Source: an uncultured Draconibacterium sp.
Lineage (GTDB): Bacteria; Bacteroidota; Bacteroidia; Bacteroidales; Prolixibacteraceae
Direction of reading: 5' to 3'
Assembly: GCA_947492175.1 (NCBI GenBank)
Contig: CANLMQ010000040.1
Span: forward strand, 1-52,891
Length of the DNA stretch: 52,891 bases
In this document: in pieces, positions 26,242 through 34,135 of the stretch
Layout: each line of letters begins with the position of its first letter
Position numbering within the stretch: position 1 is the stretch's first letter
Translations under genes and position numbers: made by a program
The notes under the pieces: model-generated
Told to the model about the DNA's origin: nothing
What the model saw: the letters and a program-made list of their open reading frames with translations, nothing else
The model's database searches: none

Positions 26242-26785
26242 TGTTTAGTGTAAACTTGTTGTTAATAAAGTTTATGTGGTTTATGTCAAAATCAATCTCT
26301 TTACCATTGCTTGTAACTATAACTGGCGAGTAGTTCAGGTGGTGTTTTTTTTGTATTTCCTTTCCGGTTTGGTTCACAAAAAAGAACACCCCGGGTTTTA
26401 GAATTTGATGCAATCCTCCCGATTCGCAAACTATTGCATGGTCTGGCAAATAGTTTTCAAGGTGCCTGAAAGTTTCATATAAATGTTCTTGTTTTGCCAT
26501 TACAAAGAATACTCGTTCTGCCCCGGCTTGTAACATTCGCGAACTGTCTTTTGCTGTTATGTGCTTTTCTTCGAGTACAACGAAACGTTTGTTCTGAATT
26601 AATACATCCTTTTGAACAAAAGGATGAAAGTGCGATGATATTTTAATAGCACATACTTTTGTGTGCGCTGAAAGTTTTTCTATGACTTTGCAGGCAAAGA
26701 AGGTTTTTCCCACATTTCTTCCGTTTCCTGCAATTAACAACAGGTTGGGCATTTGAAATTCAATATTGGCCTTTGTTTCAACCAT
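26234..26785 (-). CDS. MobB-like P-loop protein, first gene of the Moco operon
   Basis: The 183-residue protein has an N-terminal Walker A motif (AGNGRNVGKTFFA). It resembles MobB, the GTP-binding helper of molybdopterin dinucleotide formation: KVCAIKISSHFHP corresponds to the MobB VIKHTHH region, and DSSRMLQAGAERVFFV to the MobB DTxRxxxAGA motif. The C-terminal half is divergent. It lies directly downstream of a structured leader (26805-26953) and overlaps moeA. No MobA nucleotidyltransferase is present in the window, so the dinucleotide variant of the cofactor may be made with genes elsewhere. Confidence 0.78.
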   Translation of the reverse strand: MVETKANIEFQMPNLLLIAGNGRNVGKTFFACKVIEKLSAHTKVCAIKISSHFHPFVQKDVLIQNKRFVVLEEKHITAKDSSRMLQAGAERVFFVMAKQEHLYETFRHLENYLPDHAIVCESGGLHQILKPGVFFFVNQTGKEIQKKHHLNYSPVIVTSNGKEIDFDINHINFINNKFTLNNE

Positions 26786-26804
26786 TCATATAAAATTGCG
26801 GAAA

Positions 26805-26953
26805 GTAGCCTGAACAAATTCCCCGTGGAGGAAGCGGCACATTCTCCTTTCCAATTTAGTCCGTCAACCGACGGAAGCGGGAGGACAACCTGTTTCCGGG
26901 TTATCCCATCGGCTGGTGTACCGTAACAAAGTTGTAGGTACAAAAGCTCGGAG
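26805..26953 (-). ncRNA. Candidate Moco/Tuco riboswitch upstream of the molybdenum cofactor operon
   Basis: A GC-rich structured block stands out in AT-rich flanks and ends 19 bases before the MobB-like start codon. Read on the minus strand it opens with CTCCGAGC (26946-26953). Next comes an 8-bp stem GGATAACC (26899-26906) with GGTTGTCC (26883-26890) enclosing a CGGAAACA loop, then a hairpin TCCGTC-GGTT-GACGGA (26860-26875). GGAAAGGAG and GTGCCGCTTCCTCC follow, and it closes near CAGGCTAC (26805-26812). The segment order resembles what I remember of the Moco RNA motif (RF01055). Position before a Moco operon strongly supports this. The Moco versus tungsten-cofactor version cannot be told by eye. 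A covariance-model search is decisive. Confidence 0.72.
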
Positions 26954-27080
26954 AAAAATTCTATGGCAAATTTAATAAACAAATCTAGATATGTGTATAT
27001 GATAGTTAATTTTAATGAAAATATTAATCGATTTTAAAAGCATTGAATATCTTTACATTTACACTGTTAATGTAGTTTAA

Positions 27081-28538
27081 ATGATTCGGATTTTACTTCC
27101 TCTTGTACTACTTTTTTTTATTCCGTTCCCGGGAATGGCAAATAAATTATGCGTATCCGACACTATTTTGATTAAAAAAAATGATCTGTCGGTTTTGTTA
27201 AAAAGCCGGAATTACCTTGAAAAGTCTGATTTTATAAATCAACTCTACCCGACAGATTACAGAAGTAGTCTGAAAAGCTATTCAAATGACCTTAAACTTG
27301 ACAGTGTTGTTGTTTCAGAATGGAAAGAAGAAACAGAGGAATTTGAAAAATCGTATTTGTACATCTGCGACTTTGAAAATGAAGGGAAAAGTGTAGTAGT
27401 AAAAATTTATTATTGGGATACAGAGAGAATTAAATGGAGGATTAACGATGAAAACTACTATGATTTTGATGCTAATAACAGATTAAAACAGGTTGAATTT
27501 CAAAATTATTTTTTGCCTAACTACCGCTTGTACACGCGTGTATATTACGAATATGAAAATGGTTTGTTAAAAACAGAAAGCCACTACGACCGTGTTGATG
27601 AAATTGAATTTTGGAATGAAATTGAACAGGTTGAATACTTATATAATGCAGATAGCTCGTTAAATACAGTTAATGTAAAAGAATGGGATATTTTCGAGAA
27701 TGACTGGATAACTTATGCTTACACAAGTTTTGCTTACGACAGTATTGGTAATTTGGAGACTGAAACCGGATTTGACTACAATTTCTATGACGTAGAATCT
27801 ACCAAAAAGTTTGAAGTACAATATAGTTACGATGATGATAACAACTTGATTGAAATAGTGAAATACGTTCCTGGTGCAGGGGAAGGAGTTTTTGAGGAGG
27901 AAATGAAACAGGAAAATTTTTACAATGCTTCCTCAGAACTGGAAGCAGAAATTTTTTATAATTGGGATTTTGATTTAAAGATTTGGCTCAAGGATACAAG
28001 GAAACTTTATGTTAATGAGGCTAGTGGCATCAAGCTATTTGAAGAAAGTAGTTATGCCTGGGACGAAAAAAACTCAAGTTGGGAGGGAAGCAATAAAACC
28101 GAATATCTTTCAGAATACAACTATTTTTCCGAAGATATTCAGAATTGGGAATTTATGAAGATTTATTTACCCGCTTTTTCCTTTAACGGGGTGGTGTGCG
28201 ATAAAGTTGAGGATACCCGGTGGGACATCGATACATGGATTAATGTGAGCAATACAAATTATTATTTCTCCAAAGATACGGTTGTAGGAATTGAATATTC
28301 GGGAACCCGGGAAATTAGTCTTTACCCAAATCCAGTGGTTAATGCCTTAACCATTAAAACAAATATCTTATTTGAAACTACATGTACGGTCCGTGATTTG
28401 AACGGACGCATTATTTCTCAAACCAACTTTCAGAATAATGCACAAATTGATATGTCGTATTTAAAGCCCGGAATTTATATTGTTGAACTGTATTCGGAAA
28501 ATGAACGAATTTACGTTGACAAAGTCATCAGGAATTAG
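27081..28538 (+). CDS. Type IX secretion cargo protein with YD-like repeats
   Basis: The 485-residue protein has a signal peptide (residues 1-20) and a C-terminal type A sorting domain of the type IX secretion system (from about 410: ISLYPNPVVNALTIK, then VRDLNGRIISQTNF, LKPGIYIVELYSEN, KVIRN). The middle contains degenerate repeats about 30-45 residues long around Y-x-YNADSSLNTVNV, FAYDSIGNLETETGF and YSYDDDNNLIEIVKY, similar to YD or DUF4595-like wind-around repeats found in secreted Bacteroidota proteins. The product is expected to be exported and attached to the cell surface or released. The ligand is unknown. It is a single gene with a TATCTTTA-like promoter 24-31 bases before the ATG and a palindromic terminator downstream. 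Confidence 0.88.
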   Translation: MIRILLPLVLLFFIPFPGMANKLCVSDTILIKKNDLSVLLKSRNYLEKSDFINQLYPTDYRSSLKSYSNDLKLDSVVVSEWKEETEEFEKSYLYICDFENEGKSVVVKIYYWDTERIKWRINDENYYDFDANNRLKQVEFQNYFLPNYRLYTRVYYEYENGLLKTESHYDRVDEIEFWNEIEQVEYLYNADSSLNTVNVKEWDIFENDWITYAYTSFAYDSIGNLETETGFDYNFYDVESTKKFEVQYSYDDDNNLIEIVKYVPGAGEGVFEEEMKQENFYNASSELEAEIFYNWDFDLKIWLKDTRKLYVNEASGIKLFEESSYAWDEKNSSWEGSNKTEYLSEYNYFSEDIQNWEFMKIYLPAFSFNGVVCDKVEDTRWDIDTWINVSNTNYYFSKDTVVGIEYSGTREISLYPNPVVNALTIKTNILFETTCTVRDLNGRIISQTNFQNNAQIDMSYLKPGIYIVELYSENERIYVDKVIRN

Positions 28539-28554
28539 ATCATATAACCAAACA

Positions 28555-28586
28555 GATCCCGATCCGTCAACTGACGGATCGGGATC
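28555..28586. terminator. 32-base perfect palindrome between convergent genes
   Basis: Arms of 15 bases (GATCCCGATCCGTCA and its complement, 28555-28569 and 28572-28586) flank AC. It sits between the stops of the secreted protein gene and ccsBA, so it can end transcription from both sides, although no long T-run follows. The core TCCGTCAACTGACGGA nearly matches the hairpin in the Moco leader at 26860-26875. Confidence 0.65.
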
Positions 28587-28607
28587 TCAAAGCTTGTATT
28601 TATAAAA

Positions 28608-31600
28608 TTATACTTTACTTATTTCCGCGTTTTGTTTGTTCTTGCCTTCAGAAATATAAGCGGTAGCAATTACAACAAATACCACAAAAGTGGCTATGTA
28701 AACTCCCGAAGGAATTGGTGCCGGTTCGCCTTGTGCATAGGAATGTAATCCCGAGAGGTAATAATTTACACCGAAATAGGTCATTAACACCGAACTGAAT
28801 CCAACAAGTGCGGCAGCACTCATGGCAAAGTTTCCTTTAAATCCCGGAATACGATGCATGTGTGTAATGAATGTATAAACTACAATGGTTACCAAAGCCC
28901 AGGTTTCTTTTGGGTCCCATCCCCAATAACGGCCCCAGCTCTCGTTGGCCCAAACACCTCCTAAAAACGAACCAACTGTAAGTAACAGAAGACCGATAAT
29001 AAGCGCAATTTGAATAATATTTACTAGTTCCCGAATGGTTAACTGAATTCTGGCCCTGTTTGTTTTTGAACTGAATGTCATTAAAATAAGATTTAAAAAA
29101 CCAAGCAAGGCACTAATTCCAAGAAAACCGTAGCTTGCGGTAATAACGGCCACGTGAACTATTAACCAGTACGATTTTAATACCGGAACCAGGGGAGTTA
29201 TTTCCGGACTCATCCAGCTCATTCCAGCAACCATTAAAGTTAATCCAGCCAAAACAGTGGTTAATGACAGTGTTATTTCAGAACGGCGTGAAAATATTAA
29301 TCCACCCAGGCATGTTGCCCAGCTTATAAAAATCATCGATTCGTAACCGTTGCTCCAGGGGGCATGTCCCGAAATATACCAGCGAATACCCAGTCCTGAA
29401 GTTTCCAGCACAAATAATACAAAAATCAGAATGAAGGCCACTTTTTTTACAGTGGTCAGTTTTATTTTGGGATTAAAAACGCTGGTTAGTTGAATAAAAA
29501 GGAGAATTAATCCTGTAAACATAAATATCTTGGACAGTTTTCCAAAAATATTAATGTTGTTGTAGAATACTTCCAGCTTTATTTTTGTTTGTGAGGGGAG
29601 TAGCGAACCTCCGTATTGTTTTTGATTTTCTTCTACAATTTTCAGCAATTTACTCGCGCTTGCCCAATCGTTCCGGAATACTGAACTGAAATAGTTATCG
29701 ATGGTTTGTTTGACATATAAAGCCATTTCTTCAGAAAGCATTGCCGGGTTTGCTGCTGAAACCCACTTGCTGTTTTCATGGTCAGGAACAGGGAATATGG
29801 TAAGAAAATGCCCGTCAAAAACATTCATTAAAATATTTATCCGCTCATCAACATAAATAACCTCCTTGTCGAGTTTGTTTCGCTCGTTAGACTTTTTCTC
29901 GTAAGCCTGCTGAACCATACTTGCCAATTTATATCCGCCCATTTGGCGTGGTAAAACAATTGAATTGAAAGTTGCGTATTTTCCAGAATAAATTCCCAAC
30001 TGCTTACGTAATTCAGGGTTTGAAACCTTTATAATGGCAATGTTTTTCCATTTTTCGGGATTAGCCTGCATATCCAGAAAAACTTCGGTAGGAGACATGT
30101 TTTCCCAGCTTGTTTTTTTGGCTACTTTCCTTAATATTTGAGAGGCAAGCGTATTTATCGGCTCTATTCTTCCTTGTCGGTTCTGAACAGGAAGTTCTCC
30201 AAATTCTTTCAGATGATCTTTATTTATTTGGGGAGTTTGGGCACTGGCGTTAAATCCAAACAGAATTCCAAATACAATAAGGGCAAAAAACTTTTTACGC
30301 TCTTCTCTTATACTGGCTGATGTAGTTAAAAGTGTTTTAAACCGGCTGCTTTTATTAAATAGACCTAAAACCATTCCAAGAGCCATTATAAAATAGCCAA
30401 AATAAGTAATTCCAGTACCCAAGGAATCATGATTAACTGAAAGTATTGTACCTTTTTCATCGGTGTCGTACGACGATTGGAAGAAGCGGTAGCCGTGGTA
30501 TTTTAAAATATTATTCATGAAAATACGAAAGGGTTTTTCTGTTCCATTATGATTTAAAATTACTTCGCTGGCATACGACGACGGACTTTTGGACCCAGGA
30601 TATCTTTCTAATTGGAAATCGGTGAGAAAAAGCGAAAACGGTGTTTTTATTTCTTTTGAACCGTATGTAATTTCAATATCTATCCCGTTAACAGTGGCAG
30701 TAGCTGCTGTTCCTGTTTCTCCCTTTCTGCCAAAAACAATTACTTCTTTCGATTGGTTTTCTACTGTAACAAGTGTCTTAATTCCGTCGGGAAGCGACAT
30801 CCCTTTTTGAGGCTGGGTGTAGACAAGTTCGGTTTTGGCTTTTGGTGCAAATTGTTGAACTACAAAATTTAGCTGCCCAACCGTATATAATTTCTGTGTT
30901 TGAACCTCGGTTTCCAATTTTTCCGGAACAAGCTCTACTTCGGAGTGAGACATTCCTGAGATCGTAATACTGTCGTTTACTGTAATATACAAGCTATTAT
31001 TTTCGGTTCGAAAACTAATATCTGTTGGAATTGCTGTATCTAATCCCATTGATTTTCCAAAAGCTAATTGTGTTTCGCCGGCTTTTAGCAGAATATCAGA
31101 ACGTTTCATATTTTCATCAACTGCCAGAATGGATAAAACAGCTTGCCCTGTTTGATCTGGGATAATTGTAACACTGGCAGAAGGCATAAACAGCAGGTTT
31201 TTAACTTTAATTGTCTGATTATTTAAAGTTAATTTATCGGAATAAGGATTGTCGGTATAGCCTGAAAACAAGACCTGTTTTTCGGTTGTGGCAGATTTTC
31301 CGTTCTGTGTTGCTTTAACGGTAATAAAACTTTCGGTGGAAACAATTGAATTGGAAGCTTGCCCCTCACGAATATGCATGTTTCCCTCGTAACCAATATA
31401 ACGTGTGACCATGGCACCAATTCCTATTACAATAAATGAAATATGGAATAATAACATGGGCCATTTCTTTCGCGAAATCAATTTGTATTTAAAAACGCTT
31501 CCAATAATGTTCAAACACAATATGCCAAGTAGTAATTCAAACCACCACGCTTTGTATATTAATATTTGTGCTGTTGTGGTCCCGTAATCGTTTTCGATAA

Positions 31601-31688
31601 ATGTTGCGTAGGCAATTGCAATTCCAAAAATTATCAAAAGAATTCCGGTGAAGAACATGGATTGAAGGAAAGAGAATATTTTTTTCAT
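28608..31688 (-). CDS. ccsBA: CcsBA fusion, System II cytochrome c haem lyase
   Basis: The 1026-residue membrane protein joins the ResB/CcsB part (residues 1-490: helices at 10-30, 50-70 and 80-100, a large periplasmic domain, then a helix near 425) to a linker of about 200 residues, and the CcsA/ResC part with multiple helices and the haem-handling WWD motif (ESWGRYWGWDPKETWALV). It transports haem across the membrane and joins it to CxxCH motifs of apocytochromes. This is exactly the machine needed by the multiheme genes upstream in the same direction. It is separated from them by a strong terminator at 31777-31813 and so probably has its own promoter. Single-chain CcsBA fusions also occur in epsilonproteobacteria and Bacteroidota. 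Confidence 0.95.
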   Translation of the reverse strand: MKKIFSFLQSMFFTGILLIIFGIAIAYATFIENDYGTTTAQILIYKAWWFELLLGILCLNIIGSVFKYKLISRKKWPMLLFHISFIVIGIGAMVTRYIGYEGNMHIREGQASNSIVSTESFITVKATQNGKSATTEKQVLFSGYTDNPYSDKLTLNNQTIKVKNLLFMPSASVTIIPDQTGQAVLSILAVDENMKRSDILLKAGETQLAFGKSMGLDTAIPTDISFRTENNSLYITVNDSITISGMSHSEVELVPEKLETEVQTQKLYTVGQLNFVVQQFAPKAKTELVYTQPQKGMSLPDGIKTLVTVENQSKEVIVFGRKGETGTAATATVNGIDIEITYGSKEIKTPFSLFLTDFQLERYPGSKSPSSYASEVILNHNGTEKPFRIFMNNILKYHGYRFFQSSYDTDEKGTILSVNHDSLGTGITYFGYFIMALGMVLGLFNKSSRFKTLLTTSASIREERKKFFALIVFGILFGFNASAQTPQINKDHLKEFGELPVQNRQGRIEPINTLASQILRKVAKKTSWENMSPTEVFLDMQANPEKWKNIAIIKVSNPELRKQLGIYSGKYATFNSIVLPRQMGGYKLASMVQQAYEKKSNERNKLDKEVIYVDERINILMNVFDGHFLTIFPVPDHENSKWVSAANPAMLSEEMALYVKQTIDNYFSSVFRNDWASASKLLKIVEENQKQYGGSLLPSQTKIKLEVFYNNINIFGKLSKIFMFTGLILLFIQLTSVFNPKIKLTTVKKVAFILIFVLFVLETSGLGIRWYISGHAPWSNGYESMIFISWATCLGGLIFSRRSEITLSLTTVLAGLTLMVAGMSWMSPEITPLVPVLKSYWLIVHVAVITASYGFLGISALLGFLNLILMTFSSKTNRARIQLTIRELVNIIQIALIIGLLLLTVGSFLGGVWANESWGRYWGWDPKETWALVTIVVYTFITHMHRIPGFKGNFAMSAAALVGFSSVLMTYFGVNYYLSGLHSYAQGEPAPIPSGVYIATFVVFVVIATAYISEGKNKQNAEISKV

Positions 31689-31776
31689 ATGATTATTCAG
31701 TCAGTAATATTATAATAAACAAGCTATACTGGTTTGTGTTTGATATAAATTAAAAATGCCAAAAAATTAGGGCGCT

Positions 31777-31813
31777 AAAAAAATTCCTTTGCTTATCAAA
31801 CAAAGGAATTTTT
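31777..31813 (-). terminator. Terminator after the tetraheme cytochrome gene
   Basis: A 13-bp perfect stem, AAAAATTCCTTTG (31779-31791) and CAAAGGAATTTTT (31801-31813), is followed on the minus strand by a T7 run. It marks the end of the heptaheme-to-tetraheme transcription unit. Confidence 0.9.
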
Positions 31814-31839
31814 ATCGCAAATTGCTAGAAATAAATTTG

Positions 31840-32331
31840 TTATTTGGTTGTTGGATCGTCGTGTGCAATTTTTGCCACATATTCTTCAAAATTAAATCCT
31901 TTGTAGTTTGGACTTTCTTCGTTATGGCAAGTTTTACACAGTTTCTCATCCGGAATGATCAAACCTTTGGCAAGCGAAAGCTTTTGGTTTTTCATAATAG
32001 CTGCAGTTTTGTACATACTACCTGGTCCGTGGCACGATTCGCATGAAACACCTTCTTCAACTTTTAAACCTGCCAGTAATTTTGAATCAACTGATGCAGC
32101 TGTTGAATGGCATTTTAAACATTTGGGATTCGTAGCATCGTCACCCTTTAAACTTTCCATGGCTTTGGCATGTGGTCCGGCCTGCCATTTATTAAATTGT
32201 TCCCCTTTGGGGGCTTTGTTATGGCACATCTTGCACTTGGTTGCACCTATGTACTTAGCATTTTGTGCCGATACGGCGGTACTTAAAAATAAGACCAGTC
32301 CTAATAAAAGAAATAAATTTTTAAAGCTCAT
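31840..32331 (-). CDS. Periplasmic tetraheme cytochrome c (c554-like)
   Basis: The 163-residue protein has a signal peptide (MSFKNLFLLLGLVLFLSTAVSAQ) and four CxxCH haem motifs: CKMCH (33), CLKCH (71), CESCH (97) and CKTCH (122). The YIGATKCKMCH start and the CESCHGPG motif match the cytochrome c554/c-prime-like group of soluble tetraheme proteins (PF13435). It is probably a periplasmic electron shuttle between the membrane-bound cytochromes upstream and an acceptor. It is the last gene before a strong terminator, 47 bases after the NapC-like gene. Confidence 0.9.
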   Translation of the reverse strand: MSFKNLFLLLGLVLFLSTAVSAQNAKYIGATKCKMCHNKAPKGEQFNKWQAGPHAKAMESLKGDDATNPKCLKCHSTAASVDSKLLAGLKVEEGVSCESCHGPGSMYKTAAIMKNQKLSLAKGLIIPDEKLCKTCHNEESPNYKGFNFEEYVAKIAHDDPTTK

Positions 32332-32378
32332 ATTTTTAAATTTTTAAGGTTTTGTAATTTATTCATATTTATTCAATT

Positions 32379-33881
32379 TTAATACAGAGCCGAATGACAC
32401 ATTGAACAGAGTTCTGTTTGCCATGCTTTGTCAATATCAACAGGATGTTCAAATTCAAGAGGTTCAAAAGAATTTGCGTACCTCATTGTATCCGAATTTC
32501 CTTGCGCAAGAATGTTGTGACACAAATTGCAATCTTTAGAAATTACTTTGCCTGTTCCAGTGGCATGCCGGTCGTTATGACAACGATAACAGCCGTCAGA
32601 TTCCATATGACCAATATTATTTGGATATTCTTTCCAACTAACTTTCATATATGGAAATATATTACTGGCGTAATCTGTTTGCATTTCTTTTATCGCCTGT
32701 TCTATGTCAGCTTTCCTTTCATCAAATACTTCGGGATAACCCGATTCAAACCAATCGTTAACCTGTGTTTCAATTGCCAAAAACGCACTGTCTTTTGTTG
32801 GGTACTCCTGGTTTAACGCAAGCATTGCAGCCAACTTTATGCCCGGTAATGTAGTCGATATTCTTCCTTCACTCATTGACTGGTCTATAAAGTTTTGGGG
32901 CGCATTGTAATTATGCGATGGTCGGTTATGACAATCCAGGCAATCCATAACTCTTGTTTCGAGTGAATCCAGTTCAACTTCACTCATAAGGTTTTCGCTG
33001 TCTGTAAAAACTTCTACTTCGCCGGTTTTTGTATTGGTATATCTAACCCAGGGAATTATCTGGCGTTTGTCGTCCGATGCTTTATATTCGATTTTTACAT
33101 CGGGGCTAATGTGTTGGTGAATTCCTTTTTCGATTTCACCGTTCATTACCTTAGAACTTGTTTTTACCTGTAAATGAATAATATTTTCGGTATTATCTTC
33201 TTCGGTAAGAAAGGAGTGTTTTACTTTTAGTTTTCTATCGTAAAATTTTTCGGGCCAGTGGCATTGTTCACATGTTTCCTGCGCCGGGCGTAAATTTGCA
33301 ATGGGTGTAGGAATTGGCTGTGGATATTTTTTTGCCAGTACCGAATAAACCTGGTACAATCCGGAAAGTTTACTTTTTACATACCAGCTGGCTCCGGAGC
33401 CAACATGACATTCAACACATGCCACTCTTTCGTGAGAAGAACCATGATACGTGGTATATTCAGGTTCCATTACCTGGTGGCATAGTTTTCCGCAAAACTC
33501 AACCGATTCGGTATAATGAAAAGCTTCGTAACTTCCGATTGACGATATTATCAGCAAGAATATAGTACCAATAGTAAAAATTATAGCTGCATTGCGTGTA
33601 GCTGTATTATTGAAATCGATAGTAGGCCAGTTTAATTGTTTTCCTTCTTTATCTGCCTTTCTTGCCTTTTTGCGGTTAATCCGCATTCCAATTGGAATTA
33701 AAAGTAGTCCGGTAATTAAAAATATGGGTAAAACAATATAAATGAATAACCCGATGTAAGACCCGCCAAAATTGAAAAGAGTATTTAAAATTACCAACGA
33801 TAATATTGTTGCGAGGTTAAAACCAGCCAATATTGCTCCGGCAATAGAAATCCAGTTTTTAATTGATGATGGTAATTTCAT
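32379..33881 (-). CDS. NapC/NirT-like membrane heptaheme cytochrome
   Basis: The 500-residue protein has two hydrophobic helices near the N-terminus (residues 13-32 and 42-66), a third at about 98-115, and then a periplasmic multiheme part. Haem motifs are CGKLCH (130, with three residues between the cysteines), CVECH (155), CEQCH, CLDCH, CYRCH, CNLCH and CSMCH, seven in total. The segment FCGKLCHQVMEPEYTTYHGSSHERVACVECHVGSG is the signature of the NapC/NirT quinol-oxidising family. Such proteins take electrons from quinol and pass them to periplasmic cytochromes. The extra length and three C-terminal haems suggest a wired-on electron exit. A 254-bp gap upstream may hold its own promoter. Confidence 0.92.
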   Translation of the reverse strand: MKLPSSIKNWISIAGAILAGFNLATILSLVILNTLFNFGGSYIGLFIYIVLPIFLITGLLLIPIGMRINRKKARKADKEGKQLNWPTIDFNNTATRNAAIIFTIGTIFLLIISSIGSYEAFHYTESVEFCGKLCHQVMEPEYTTYHGSSHERVACVECHVGSGASWYVKSKLSGLYQVYSVLAKKYPQPIPTPIANLRPAQETCEQCHWPEKFYDRKLKVKHSFLTEEDNTENIIHLQVKTSSKVMNGEIEKGIHQHISPDVKIEYKASDDKRQIIPWVRYTNTKTGEVEVFTDSENLMSEVELDSLETRVMDCLDCHNRPSHNYNAPQNFIDQSMSEGRISTTLPGIKLAAMLALNQEYPTKDSAFLAIETQVNDWFESGYPEVFDERKADIEQAIKEMQTDYASNIFPYMKVSWKEYPNNIGHMESDGCYRCHNDRHATGTGKVISKDCNLCHNILAQGNSDTMRYANSFEPLEFEHPVDIDKAWQTELCSMCHSALY

Positions 33882-34135
33882 TTGTTTGTAATTTAAAGTA
33901 TATTTTTAATAATTACACCCTTAACAAGATTGTAAAATTTGAATAATATTTCAATACTGTTTCTTAATTTATATTTCTTCTATATATGTCTGATAATTAT
34001 GAAATTATGCTCTTTGTTTTATGTGTTGATAGTCTTTCTTAAAAAATAATTCTTTTCATTCTCAGATGGTTAATTGTACTTGCTTAATATCGGTATTTAA
34101 TAAATAATCATTTTATGTAATTAAAATAGCGGCTA

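Noticed and set aside
26734..26982. Minus-strand frame of 82 codons upstream of the MobB-like gene
   Set aside because: It coincides with the structured GC-rich leader and its translation resembles no protein. The RNA explanation fits better.
33938..33957. Palindrome TTGAATAATATTTCAA as an FNR box for the NapC-like gene
   Set aside because: The half-sites are separated by six bases rather than four and are imperfect matches to the consensus.
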